Source: Myxococcota bacterium
GTDB taxonomy: Bacteria > Myxococcota_A > UBA9160 > UBA4427
Assembly: GCA_028278345.1 (NCBI GenBank)
Contig: JANQEL010000290.1
Coordinates: forward strand, 1-64,000
Direction: 5' to 3'
Length of the DNA: 64,000 nucleotides
Part shown: in pieces, positions 8,057-16,258 of the stretch
How the letters are laid out: each line of letters opens with the position of its first letter
Numbering within the stretch: position 1 is the first letter of the stretch
Made by a program: the position numbers and the translations under genes
The notes under the pieces: model-generated
Seen by the model: only the letters and a program-made list of their open reading frames with translations
What the model was told of the DNA's origin: nothing
Databases searched by the model: none

Positions 8057-9574
8057 TCAGGCCTCGAGGAAGGTATCGATGATCGAGTAGGACAGCAGTG
8101 TGATCAACACGATGCCTGCGACGTTGAGCCAAAGCCCCGCCCGAGCCATCTGTCGAATCGTCACGTGACCGGTACCGAATACGATCGCGTTCGGAGGCGT
8201 CGCGACTGGCATCATGAACGCACAGCTCGCCGCCAGCGCTGCGGGCACGATCAATCGATAGGGATGAAGGTCGATTCCGGGCGCCAGCGCCGCGAGGACC
8301 GGCACGAGCGTCGCCACCGTCGCCGTGTTGCTCGTGAGTTCCGTGAGGAAGATGATCCCCGTGCAAACGAGCAACACGGCGGCGAACCCGGGCAGCCCCG
8401 AAAGATTCGTCGCAAGCGAGCCGAGGAACTCCGCGACGCCATTCGCCGCGACCGCCGCGGCGAGCGAGAGCCCACCTCCGAAGAGGATGAGGATTCCCCA
8501 CGGCAGATCGCGCGCGGCTTTCCACGTCATCACGAAGGCGCGCTCCTTCACGTCGACGGGGATCAGGAAGAGCACGAGGCCGCCGCACATCGCAATCCCG
8601 GCATCGGACAGACCGGGGACGAAACTCCGTAGCCAAGGCCCCAGCATCCACGCCAGCGCGGTACAGCAGAAGACGATCAACGTGACCCACTCGCCCGACT
8701 TCGGGGCACCGAGCGCGCGCAACTGGCTGTCGAGCAGGCCTGGCCCTCCCTCGATCCGGAGCCCGCCGACCGGAAAGATCACCCGCGTCAGGAGCCACCA
8801 CGCAAACGGCAGGAAGACCGCCGCAAGAGGCGCACCGATCGTCATCCACTTCACGAACGAGATCGATTGTCGATACGGCTCGGCAATCGAATCGGCGATG
8901 AAACCGACGAGGATGGCGTTGGGCGGTGACCCGATGATCGTCGCGATTCCTCCGATCGACGCCGCGTAGGCGATGCCGAGCATCAGACACAGGGCGAAGT
9001 TGCGACTGGCTTCCTCGTCGCGAGCTTCGGGTGGACGCTCCGCAGGCCCGCGCGCAGTTACGAGACCGATCACACTCGTCGCAATCGGCATCATCATCGC
9101 CGCGGTAGCGGTGTTGCTGACGAACGCGCTCAGCACCCCGGTCGCAATCATGAACCCTGCGACCATGTTGACGGGCCTGGTTCCAACGAGTCGAAGCGTG
9201 ATGAGCGCGATGCGTCTATCGAGGCCCCAGCGCTGCATGCTGAGGGCAAGCAGGAAACCCCCCATGAAGAGGAAGATGAGCTCGTGCGCGTACGGCGCTG
9301 CGGCGGTCGTCATGTCCGCTATGCCCAGCAAGGGAAATGCGGCCAGAGGCAGCAGCGCAGTCGCGGAGATGTCGATGGCTTCGGTCAGCCACCACACGGC
9401 CATCCAGGCCATCACGGCGAGCGTGGCTCTCCCGCCCGTGGTCAAGATGGCCGTCGTGCCCTCCGCGTCGACATAGTCGTGCGGAAGGACCGCGTAGGCG
9501 AACAACGCCAGCGCGGGCCCCGCGATGAGACCGACCCACTGAACTGTCGAGCGTAAGCGGGACGGTCGATGCAC
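8057..9574 (-). CDS. DASS/SLC13-family sodium:anion symporter
   Basis: A 505-residue inner-membrane transporter for dicarboxylate, sulfate or related anions coupled to sodium. The two family SNT motifs are visible, SNTATAAMMMPIATS (about residues 155-170) and TSNTATVATLVPVLAA (about 415-430). So is the C-terminal signature ATPPNAIVFGTGHV. About 12 hydrophobic segments run through the protein. It lies just downstream of frdABCD on the same strand with only about 17 bases between, so it could be read through from that operon (the order is frdABCD then transporter). A C4-dicarboxylate substrate would fit fumarate/succinate metabolism, but this is inference from position. Confidence 0.9.
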   Translation of the reverse strand: MHRPSRLRSTVQWVGLIAGPALALFAYAVLPHDYVDAEGTTAILTTGGRATLAVMAWMAVWWLTEAIDISATALLPLAAFPLLGIADMTTAAAPYAHELIFLFMGGFLLALSMQRWGLDRRIALITLRLVGTRPVNMVAGFMIATGVLSAFVSNTATAAMMMPIATSVIGLVTARGPAERPPEARDEEASRNFALCLMLGIAYAASIGGIATIIGSPPNAILVGFIADSIAEPYRQSISFVKWMTIGAPLAAVFLPFAWWLLTRVIFPVGGLRIEGGPGLLDSQLRALGAPKSGEWVTLIVFCCTALAWMLGPWLRSFVPGLSDAGIAMCGGLVLFLIPVDVKERAFVMTWKAARDLPWGILILFGGGLSLAAAVAANGVAEFLGSLATNLSGLPGFAAVLLVCTGIIFLTELTSNTATVATLVPVLAALAPGIDLHPYRLIVPAALAASCAFMMPVATPPNAIVFGTGHVTIRQMARAGLWLNVAGIVLITLLSYSIIDTFLEA

Positions 9575-9591
9575 CGGCCGGCCGCCGTGCC

Positions 9592-9951
9592 CTAGAGCCG
9601 CACCACCGCGATGATGCCGAGAATCGAGCCGACCAGAGCGATCAGGTAGACGATGCCACCGACGAGTGCGTCGCGATCGCCGCCACCGAGGTCGACGCTG
9701 ATCGAGCGTACGTGGTGGGCGCCCTTCCAGAGCGGAAGCACGAGCAGGGCGGCCAGCACGAGCTTGCCGATGATGTTCGAGCCCAGCATGTGGGCGCGCT
9801 CGTAGCTCAGCGCTTCGGCGTCGACGATGCCCATCGGGAGCAGCAGGCCGACCACGAGGATCCAGCCCGTCAGCAGCATCGTGCCGATCATGATCCCCTG
9901 GCCGAAGAGCAGCCAGATCACGGGTTCGATCTTCAAGAGAAAGGTCTTCAT
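9592..9951 (-). CDS. frdD: fumarate reductase membrane anchor subunit D
   Basis: A 119-residue protein with three hydrophobic helices. It aligns by eye with E. coli FrdD: EPVIWLLFGQGIMIG, GLLLPMGIVDAEALSYERAH and VLPLWKGAHHVRSI correspond to the conserved EPVFWGLFGAGGM, LLPLGL...ALSYER and VLPLWCGLHR regions. With FrdC it anchors the catalytic FrdAB dimer in the inner membrane and forms the quinone site. Its start overlaps the frdC stop (TGATG), indicating translational coupling. Confidence 0.93.
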   Translation of the reverse strand: MKTFLLKIEPVIWLLFGQGIMIGTMLLTGWILVVGLLLPMGIVDAEALSYERAHMLGSNIIGKLVLAALLVLPLWKGAHHVRSISVDLGGGDRDALVGGIVYLIALVGSILGIIAVVRL

Positions 9952-10385
9952 CAGAAAATCCCCCCGGCGAGAATGGCGGCCAGCACGACGGTCAACCCGA
10001 TCCAGATCACATAGAGCATCGCGTGGATGACCGGCAGCGGCGGCATCGGGAGCCCCGTGTCGCGCGGTTGCGCCTTCGGGAACAAGCTGAAGAAGCGCAC
10101 AGCCACGAAGATCACACTCGCGAGCGCCAACGCGTGGAAGGCGATGTAGAGCGGGTGCGAGAGCGTCGCCAACTTCTCGGCCCAGCGCTCCGGCCCGTCA
10201 CCCAGCGCCCAGATCAACTCGATCGCGAGGAAGCCGACCAGGAAGTAGACGATGCCCGTGGCGTCGAAGAGCAGGTAGTTGCGAATGCGCTTCGCGCCCC
10301 ACCAGCTGCTGGGCATTTCGGGGGGGGCCGTCCGGGTGCGCCCCGGCTTCGGCGGATGCATGGCGTCGGGATGTGCTGCGCCCAT
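9951..10385 (-). CDS. frdC: fumarate reductase membrane anchor subunit C
   Basis: 144 residues with three hydrophobic helices after a soluble N-terminus that contains SSWWGAKRIRNYLLFDATG, matching the STWWKKLPFYRFYMLREGT region of E. coli FrdC. GDGPERWAEKLATLSHPLYI matches the NGPEAWAGFVDFLQNPVIV segment. Such anchors carry no heme b. The ATG at 10385 is preceded by GAGGAGG at good spacing. The gene follows frdB after 2 bases and overlaps frdD. Confidence 0.92.
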   Translation of the reverse strand: MGAAHPDAMHPPKPGRTRTAPPEMPSSWWGAKRIRNYLLFDATGIVYFLVGFLAIELIWALGDGPERWAEKLATLSHPLYIAFHALALASVIFVAVRFFSLFPKAQPRDTGLPMPPLPVIHAMLYVIWIGLTVVLAAILAGGIF

Positions 10386-10387
10386 GT

Positions 10388-11164
10388 CTATTTTCCTCCT
10401 CGCGGGACGACGAAACCCTTGGCCCAATCGATCACGGCCCCGAACTTCGCCTGGTTGACGGCCGCCGCCGGGTCGACGCTCTTGGGGCAGACCTCGCTGC
10501 ACTCGTTGGCGAACGAACAGGAGAACGCGGTGCCTTCGCCGCGGAATATCTCGTTGCGCTCTTCGTTGCCTTCGTCGCGGCTGTCGAGGTTGTAGCGGTG
10601 CCCGAGCGCAATCGCGGCGGGCCCGAGGAACTCGGGTTCGTTCGCCACCACCGGGCAGGCCGAGTAGCAGAGCATGCAGTTGATGCACATGCTGAACTGC
10701 TTGAAGGTCGCGAGCTGCTCGGGGCTCTGCGAGTAGGTGCCCTTCTCGTTGAAGTCTTCGCTCGCCGCTTCTTCCTTGGCGCGCACGATCCAGGGCTTCA
10801 CGCTCTTGAACTTGTCCATGAAGCCGTCGAGGTCGACGACCAGGTCGCGCACCACCGGGAAGTTCGCGAGCGGCTCGACGACGACGCGATCGGGGAAATC
10901 CTTGAGCGCTGTCTTGCAGGTGAGTGTGGGCTCGCCGTTGACCATCATCCCGCAGCTCCCGCACACGGCCATGCGGCACGACCAGCGGTGGGAGACGGAG
11001 GGATCGATCTCGTCTTTGATGTAGTTGATGGCGTCGAGCACCTTCCAGTCGTCGTCGACCGGAATGGTGAACTCTTCCGTCCTTCGCCCGTCGTCCTTGT
11101 CGGGATCGAAGCGGGTGATGACGATGGTCTTCATCTTCTGTTCCTGCACGGGTGCTGCACTCAT
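10388..11164 (-). CDS. frdB: fumarate reductase iron-sulfur subunit
   Basis: 258 residues carrying the three clusters that move electrons between FrdA flavin and the quinone. The [2Fe-2S] ligands are in CRMAVCGSCGMM...C (about residues 63-83), the [4Fe-4S] ligands in CINCMLCYSACP (about 155-166) and the [3Fe-4S] ligands in CSFANECSEVCPKSVDP (about 212-228). The last motif matches the E. coli FrdB form closely. The start follows the frdA stop with no gap; a second Met at residue 11 is an alternative start. Confidence 0.95.
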   Translation of the reverse strand: MSAAPVQEQKMKTIVITRFDPDKDDGRRTEEFTIPVDDDWKVLDAINYIKDEIDPSVSHRWSCRMAVCGSCGMMVNGEPTLTCKTALKDFPDRVVVEPLANFPVVRDLVVDLDGFMDKFKSVKPWIVRAKEEAASEDFNEKGTYSQSPEQLATFKQFSMCINCMLCYSACPVVANEPEFLGPAAIALGHRYNLDSRDEGNEERNEIFRGEGTAFSCSFANECSEVCPKSVDPAAAVNQAKFGAVIDWAKGFVVPRGGK

Positions 11165-12886
11165 CTAGTACTTGCGCTCCTCGGGTTCCCAATGGCCCAG
11201 GGCGACTTCCTTCTTGTCGATCCGCGGGCGGGCTCCGGGTTGGTAGTAGGCGATCGAGTGGTGGAGGAAGTTCTGGTCGTCGCGCTGGGGGTAATCGCGG
11301 CAGGTGTGGGCGCCGCGCGATTCCTTGCGCAACACCGCCGAGTTCACGAGGGCCTCGGCGACATCGACCATGGCGATGAGCTCGAGGGCCGAGATCACCT
11401 CGGTGTTGAACACCTTGCTCGAATCCTCGAGCTTGAGCTGCTGGGCACGCTGCTTGATCGTGTCCACCTGCTCGACGCACTTCTGCATCGTGTCCTGCTT
11501 GCGGTAGACGCCGCAGCCCTCTTCCATCGCCTTGTTGAGATCGCGGCGCACGGCGCTGATGCGCTCTTCGCCGTTCTGGCTGCCGCGGTACGCATCGATG
11601 CGCGCCGCTTCTTCTTCGGCCTGGGCGGTGAGCTGGCCTTCGTTCGCGTCGCCCGAATCCTTCGAAAACTGCAGCGCGTTGCGGCCGGCGGAAGCACCGA
11701 ACACGAGGCACTCGGTCAGGGAGTTCGAACCGAGGCGGTTGGCGCCGTTGAGCGACGCGCACGCGACCTCGCCCGCTGCGTAGAGGCCGGGGATGTTGGT
11801 CGCCGCTTCGACGTCGGTGTCGATGCCGCCCATCATGTAGTGAACCACCGGGCGAATCGGGATCGGCTCGTAGACCGGGTCGACGCCCACATAGGTCTTG
11901 GCCAGTTCCCGCACGAAGGGCAGCCGCGACATGATCTTCTCTTCACCGAGGTGGGTGAGGTCGAGGTTCGCGTGCTCGCCGTGGCGATCCGGAACACCGC
12001 GACCGGCTTCGAACTCCTGGATGATCGCGCGCGAGATCATGTCGCGCGGCCCGAGCTCGGCCTTGGTGCCGACGCCGTAGTCGTACTCGATGAGAAAGCG
12101 GGTGCCTTCGCTGTTGCGCAGGTAGCCGCCCTCACCGCGCGTCGCCTCGGTGATCAGGATGCCCGTGCCGGGTAGCCCCGTCGGGTGGTATTGCACGAAC
12201 TCCATGTCCTTCAGCGCAACACCGGCGCGATAGGCGAGGGACATGCCGTCGCCCGTCTTGATCATGCCGTTGGTGGTGAAGGGGAAGACCTTGCCCGCGC
12301 CACCGCTCGCGATCACCACCGCGCGACCCAGGATCGCCTGCATCTCGCCGGTGCGGATGTCGAGGGAAACCACACCGCAGGCGCGGCCATCCTCGATCAG
12401 CAGCTTGGTGACGAAGTACTCGTCGTAGCGCACGATGTTGTCGAAACGCATCGAGTGCTGGAACAGGCTGTGGAGCATGTGGAAGCCGACCTTGTCGGCC
12501 GCGTACCACGTGCGCTTCACCGTCATGCCGCCGAAGGCGCGCGTCGCCACCGTGCCGTCTTCGTTGCGGCTCCAGGGGCAGCCCCAGTTCTCGAGCAGGG
12601 CGAGTTCCTTGGGGGCCTCTTCGACGAAGTACTCGATCACGTTCTGGTCGCCGAGGAAGTCGGAACCCTTGACCGTGTCGAAGCCGTGCATTTCGAGATT
12701 GTCGTCGTCGCGCGCCACCGCCGCGGCACCGCCCTCGGCGGAAACCGTGTGGCTGCGCATCGGATAGACCTTCGAAACCAGGCCGATGGAGGCATTCGGG
12801 TCGGCTTCGGCGGCCTCGATGGCGGCTCGCAACCCGGCCGCCCCCGCGCCAACGATGACGATGTCGTGTCGGGAGACTTCGATCAC
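11165..12886 (-). CDS. frdA: fumarate reductase/succinate dehydrogenase flavoprotein subunit
   Basis: 573 residues. It interconverts fumarate and succinate. The FAD-binding GAGAAGLRAAIEAAE lies at the N-terminus, and the histidine for covalent FAD attachment is in MRSHTVSAEGG. ELGPRDMISRAI, MEFVQYHPTGLPGTGIL, TRGEGGYLRNSEG and HYMMGGIDTDVE follow the E. coli FrdA order. The GTG at 12886 was chosen: GGAG lies 5 bases upstream and the product begins IEVSRHDIVIVGAG. The long in-frame upstream reading has no family similarity. The four subunits are of the E. coli quinol:fumarate reductase type, but such complexes can also run as succinate dehydrogenases, so the physiological direction is open. 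Confidence 0.95.
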   Translation of the reverse strand: MIEVSRHDIVIVGAGAAGLRAAIEAAEADPNASIGLVSKVYPMRSHTVSAEGGAAAVARDDDNLEMHGFDTVKGSDFLGDQNVIEYFVEEAPKELALLENWGCPWSRNEDGTVATRAFGGMTVKRTWYAADKVGFHMLHSLFQHSMRFDNIVRYDEYFVTKLLIEDGRACGVVSLDIRTGEMQAILGRAVVIASGGAGKVFPFTTNGMIKTGDGMSLAYRAGVALKDMEFVQYHPTGLPGTGILITEATRGEGGYLRNSEGTRFLIEYDYGVGTKAELGPRDMISRAIIQEFEAGRGVPDRHGEHANLDLTHLGEEKIMSRLPFVRELAKTYVGVDPVYEPIPIRPVVHYMMGGIDTDVEAATNIPGLYAAGEVACASLNGANRLGSNSLTECLVFGASAGRNALQFSKDSGDANEGQLTAQAEEEAARIDAYRGSQNGEERISAVRRDLNKAMEEGCGVYRKQDTMQKCVEQVDTIKQRAQQLKLEDSSKVFNTEVISALELIAMVDVAEALVNSAVLRKESRGAHTCRDYPQRDDQNFLHHSIAYYQPGARPRIDKKEVALGHWEPEERKY

Positions 12887-13204
12887 GCGATCTCCAATAT
12901 CTGGCTGTTTCTGTTTGCTGGCTGTGTTGATTCTGCGGTCCGGTGACCGCGGGTGTCGGGATCGCGACCGCGCTCCGGTGGAGCCCAGCTGCAGGCGAGA
13001 GCGCCTGCAGCCATGCGAATAGCCGCGGGGCCGGTGGTGGGACCGTGCGGCGAGCAGGCTGCGCGCCAACGGGAAACCGGGGGGTCCGGCGACGTCCGAC
13101 GGGGCGCGAGCTTACACGATTCGCGGGGGGGTGGGGACTCCGGCGCGAGTTGCCAGCATGCAGCGTATCCACCGATTCGATTGCGTTCGGGCCCGTACCA
13201 CGCG
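12887..13204 (-). promoter_or_regulatory. frdA upstream region with two strong hairpins
   Basis: This 318-base gap lies between frdA and aguA, both on the minus strand. It must hold the frd promoter and the aguA 3' end. A perfect 10-bp stem with a 4-base loop lies at 12988-13011 (arm GCTGCAGGCG), and a second stem, GCGGTC with GACCGC, lies close to 12937-12952. Neither is followed by a T-tract in the frd direction. They could be folded leader elements or part of the aguA transcript end. No known riboswitch consensus was recognised and no coding region is seen. Confidence 0.35.
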
Positions 13205-14239
13205 CTACGCGGGCACCTGCTGCGTGAGGCAATGGACCGCGCCGAGGCCCAGAACCAACCCGCGAGCACCGATCGGCACGATCTCTCGGCTCGGCAGGCA
13301 GTCGGCCAGGATCGACAACGCTCGCGAGTCGGTGGGAAGATCGAACACGGGTACGAGAGCCACGCCGTTGGCGAGATAGAAGTTCGCGTAGCTCGCAGGG
13401 AGGCGATCACCGTCGTGTTCGATCGGCGGGGGCATGGGGAGCGAAACGAGATCGTAGGGCTGGCCACGCGGGTCGCGAGCTCGTTGTAGTCGCGACCAGT
13501 TCTCGGCGAGCGCCACCGCGTTGACATCGCCCGTGTCGTCTTCGCGTACACAGACGATGCGGTCTTCGGCGACGAAGCGTGCGACGTCGTCGATGTGACC
13601 GTCGGTGTCATCGCCCTCGATGCCACCGGCGAGCCAGATGAAGTGGTCGCTTCCGAGGGCATCGCGGAGTACGCGCTCGACCGCGTCGCGCGTGCGCGGA
13701 ATCGCGTCTTCACGGCTGCGATTCGGGTTGAGCAGGCAGCTCTCGGTCGCGAGCAACCCGCCCGCGCCGTTGCCTTCGATCGACCCTCCTTCGAGGACGA
13801 AGTCGATACGCTCGCTCTCGGTCCCGACGGCTTTCGCCATCGCCGACGCCACGGCGTCGTCGCGATCCCACGGTGGGTACTTGCCCCCCCATGCGTCGAA
13901 GCGGAAGTCGAGGGCCAGCGGCTGTGAATCGCGTTCGACGAAGATCGCACCGTGATCGCGCACCCACGCATCGTCGGTGGGGATCTCGTGCACGGTCACG
14001 TTCTGTTCGGGATCGACCCCGCCCGCATTCAAGCGCTCGCGCACTCGTTGGTTCATCGGCGCGTCGCACACGTTGATGTGGACGTGTTCGTGCGGCACGA
14101 GGGCGCGAACGATTTCGACGAAGGCCGCCTCGGCTTCGGCGAGCCGACCGGGCCAGGTCTCTTCGTTGTGGGGCCAGGACAGCCAGGTCGCCGCGTGTTC
14201 CTCCCACTCTGCGGGCCAACGGCGGGCGTGCGCGCTCAT
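13205..14239 (-). CDS. aguA: agmatine deiminase
   Basis: 344 residues of the peptidylarginine-deiminase-like fold. It hydrolyses agmatine to N-carbamoylputrescine and ammonia. TDDAWVRDHGAIFV (about residues 88-101), LEGGSIEGNG, and GDDTDGHIDDVARF (with the catalytic His) are in place, and the catalytic Cys is in GAVHCLTQQ near the C-terminus. The length fits the family. It lies 15 bases downstream of aguB on the same strand, so both steps from agmatine to putrescine are encoded together. No arginine decarboxylase gene is in the window. Confidence 0.95.
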   Translation of the reverse strand: MSAHARRWPAEWEEHAATWLSWPHNEETWPGRLAEAEAAFVEIVRALVPHEHVHINVCDAPMNQRVRERLNAGGVDPEQNVTVHEIPTDDAWVRDHGAIFVERDSQPLALDFRFDAWGGKYPPWDRDDAVASAMAKAVGTESERIDFVLEGGSIEGNGAGGLLATESCLLNPNRSREDAIPRTRDAVERVLRDALGSDHFIWLAGGIEGDDTDGHIDDVARFVAEDRIVCVREDDTGDVNAVALAENWSRLQRARDPRGQPYDLVSLPMPPPIEHDGDRLPASYANFYLANGVALVPVFDLPTDSRALSILADCLPSREIVPIGARGLVLGLGAVHCLTQQVPA

Positions 14240-14254
14240 CGGGAAACCGCGCGC

Positions 14255-15142
14255 TCAGTCGTCGCGCATGCGGCGCGTGAGCTCGCCGTAGGCGTCGATG
14301 CGGCGGTCGCGCAGGAAGGGCCATTCGCGTCGCGTCTTTTCGATCAGCCGAAGGTCGCATTCGACGAGCAGGGTTTCTTCTTCCTCGGCCGAGGCGCGCG
14401 CGATGACCCTTCCGAAGGGGTCGGCGACGAAGGATTGTCCCCAGAAGCGGATCTCGCCCTCACGCCCCACGCGATTGACCGCAGCGACGAACACGCCGTT
14501 CGCGATGGCGTGGGCGCGCTGCACGGTTTCCCAGGCGTCGTGTTGGGCCGCGTCTTCCTCGGGGCCTTCATCGAACTGCCAACCGATCGCGGTGGGATAG
14601 ACGAGCAGCTGTGCGCCGGCGAGCGCAGACAGACGCGCGGCTTCGGGGAACCACTGATCCCAACAAACGAGGGGGCCGAGCGTGCCGAAGCGCGTGGGCA
14701 CCGCGTGGAAGTCCGTATCGCCGGGCGCGAAGTAGTACTTCTCCTGATAGAGCGGGTCGTCCGGGATGTGGGCCTTTCGGTAGAGGCCGGCCTGCGAGCC
14801 GTCGGCGTCGAATACGACGGCGGTGTTGTGATGCACACCGGGGGCGCGGGCCTCGAAGAGCGAAGCGACGATCGCGATGCCGCGCGCGGCCGCGAGCTTC
14901 GAGACTGTTTCGGTGGTGGGCCCGGGGATCGGTTCTGCCCAGTCGAAGCGCGAGGCCTCTTCGCCCTGGCCCGGATAGGGAGAGCGAAACAGCTCCTGCA
15001 GGGCCACCACCTCGGCGCCATCGCGCGCGGCCGCCTCGATGCGATCGCAGGCCCTGGCCAGGTTTTCCTCGCGGTCGTCTCCGCAGCGCATCTGGATCAG
15101 CGCCAGGGCGACGGTGTCGCGTTCGAGGCGGGAGGAGGCCAT
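14255..15142 (-). CDS. aguB: N-carbamoylputrescine amidase (nitrilase superfamily)
   Basis: 295 residues. It hydrolyses N-carbamoylputrescine to putrescine, CO2 and ammonia. The nitrilase triad is E50 (VALQELF), K123 (YRKAHIP) and C160 (LVCWDQWFPE), with WGQSFVADPFGRV near the end. The ATG at 15142 gives the usual family length; the in-frame extension upstream to 15286 crosses the repeat tract and has no family similarity. No good ribosome binding site is seen at 15142, so the exact start is moderately certain. It is the first gene of the aguB-aguA operon. Confidence 0.93.
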   Translation of the reverse strand: MASSRLERDTVALALIQMRCGDDREENLARACDRIEAAARDGAEVVALQELFRSPYPGQGEEASRFDWAEPIPGPTTETVSKLAAARGIAIVASLFEARAPGVHHNTAVVFDADGSQAGLYRKAHIPDDPLYQEKYYFAPGDTDFHAVPTRFGTLGPLVCWDQWFPEAARLSALAGAQLLVYPTAIGWQFDEGPEEDAAQHDAWETVQRAHAIANGVFVAAVNRVGREGEIRFWGQSFVADPFGRVIARASAEEEETLLVECDLRLIEKTRREWPFLRDRRIDAYGELTRRMRDD

Positions 15143-15212
15143 GGGAGGGAGTTTCGCTTGGCGATTCGAGGGGTTGAAGAGCGGGGGAGATTTCTTCGCG
15201 GCGTTTTCGCGT

Positions 15213-15233
15213 GTGTGACCGGTTGTGTCACAC
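15213..15233. promoter_or_regulatory. inverted repeat, candidate operator upstream of aguB
   Basis: GTGTGAC and GTCACAC are perfect inverted arms separated by 7 bases. The site lies about 70 bases upstream of the aguB start and about 100 upstream of the divergent gene at 15334. The spacing between the TGTGA and TCACA cores is too long for a standard CRP site. A dimeric repressor or activator of the agmatine genes is possible. Confidence 0.4.
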
Positions 15234-15264
15234 GCCGCCGCGAAGCTCGAGTTCATACACGAAC

Positions 15265-15327
15265 CAAGAGTCGTCAACCAGAACAAGAGTCGTCAACCAG
15301 AAGAGGACAGAAGAGGACAGAAGAGGA
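15265..15327. repeat. compound tandem repeat: two 19-bp units then 10-bp units
   Basis: Two exact copies of CAAGAGTCGTCAACCAGAA (15265-15283 and 15284-15302) run directly into nearly three copies of GAAGAGGACA (15300-15309, 15310-15319, 15320-15327). Neither unit length is a multiple of three. The tract ends 6 bases before the start of the next gene, so copy number could alter the translation start region or the promoter spacing. Confidence 0.85.
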
Positions 15328-15333
15328 ATCCAG

Positions 15334-15741
15334 ATGCGTCGACTCCCCTCAGACATCCAGCCTCGCCCCCATCTCCCGAGTCCCGCGAGTCGTCGCAGCC
15401 TCCCCCCGCACCATGCCCCCCAGCGACCGGCGGCACGGCGGCCCCACCCCCTGGCCGCCCCCGCCGGTTCGAACACCCGAACATCGGTTGGCGATGGCAA
15501 CGGAGTCGAATGGGATGCCGTCACCGCGATTCGCGCGGCCACGGAGGGGGCCGTTCAGGCCCTCGGTGTGATGTCGGCCTTCGTGGCCTTCGGCCTCGCC
15601 TGGGCCTGGCTGGCGCAAGCGCTGCCGGCCAGCGCGGATCCGGCCCAGCCGCCGTCCGCGGTCGACCCCGTCGAGGCCACCCTCTACCGTGGTCCGTCCC
15701 TCGAAGGCGGGCTGGCGGGTGCGCACACCAGAGAAAGATGA
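15334..15741 (+). CDS. hypothetical protein with one membrane helix
   Basis: 135 residues. The first 55 are rich in Pro, Arg, Ser and His without a domain signature. A hydrophobic helix (VQALGVMSAFVAFGLAWAWLAQALPA, about 73-98) follows. The start at 15334 has AGAGGA about 7 bases upstream, at the end of the tandem repeat tract. The 3' end overlaps the beginning of the NYN-domain gene in another frame. The low complexity of the N-terminal half leaves some doubt that this is a real gene. Confidence 0.4.
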   Translation: MRRLPSDIQPRPHLPSPASRRSLPPHHAPQRPAARRPHPLAAPAGSNTRTSVGDGNGVEWDAVTAIRAATEGAVQALGVMSAFVAFGLAWAWLAQALPASADPAQPPSAVDPVEATLYRGPSLEGGLAGAHTRER

Positions 15742-16258
15742 TGAACGACTCCCAAGCGCCGACCTGTGGCTCGCAGACGGTTACAACCTGCTCCACTGCG
15801 CCCCGTTTCGAGCCCCGGCCGAGAGCGCCACGTCCGGGGGTTCAGGCCAGCGATTCTGGTCGAGCGAGATGCGCGAGCGGCTGGTCGAAGTCGCCCGGCG
15901 CTTCGCGCATCCCCACCGTGCACTCTGGATCGTGTTCGATGGCCCTCGCGAGAACACGACGCGCGTAGACGAGGCGGCCCACGGCAAGGACGAAGCGGTT
16001 GAACACGAACGCGAGCTTCACGTCTGCTTCGCCCCTTCCGCTGACGACTGGATCGTTCGACGGGTCAAGCAGATCACGAACCCCGCGCAGTTCGACTCCG
16101 CCGCTGTAGATCGACAGCTGCACTCGGTCGCGGTCGTCTCGGGCGATCGAAAACTCGGCAACCGCGCACGCCATCACGGTGCGGCGGTCGTTTCACCACG
16201 ACTCTTTCTCGCACACTGCGGCGAATCCGACGAAGAATCGGACCGAGAACCCGGGTAA
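15719..16258 (+). CDS. NYN domain (YacP-like) putative RNA nuclease
   Basis: About 179 residues. LWLADGYNLLHCAPF near the N-terminus, LWIVFDGP in the middle, APSADDWIVRRV and VAVVSGDRKLGNRARHHGAAVVSPRLFL near the end follow the PIN-like NYN/YacP order. The acidic residues D of ADGYN, D of FDG, DD of SADD and D of SGDR form a plausible metal site. The B. subtilis relative (Rae1) cleaves mRNA in the ribosome; here the role is not known. GTG at 15719 was picked as the nearest start before the domain; GTG at 15689 in the same frame is an alternative. It overlaps the preceding small gene. Confidence 0.75.
   Translation: MRTPEKDDERLPSADLWLADGYNLLHCAPFRAPAESATSGGSGQRFWSSEMRERLVEVARRFAHPHRALWIVFDGPRENTTRVDEAAHGKDEAVEHERELHVCFAPSADDWIVRRVKQITNPAQFDSAAVDRQLHSVAVVSGDRKLGNRARHHGAAVVSPRLFLAHCGESDEESDREPG

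Noticed and set aside
9951..11762. 603-residue frame ending in FrdC
   Set aside because: The first part is an out-of-frame reading of frdA and frdB. Only the portion from 10385 is FrdC, with its own ribosome binding site.
10373..12175. 600-residue open frame antisense to frdB and frdA
   Set aside because: The sense strand encodes complete Fe-S and FAD motifs. The antisense product shows only codon-bias artefacts.
15213..15233. CRP/FNR-type site
   Set aside because: The TGTGA and TCACA cores are 9 bases apart, not 6, so a CRP dimer would not fit. It was kept only as a generic inverted repeat.
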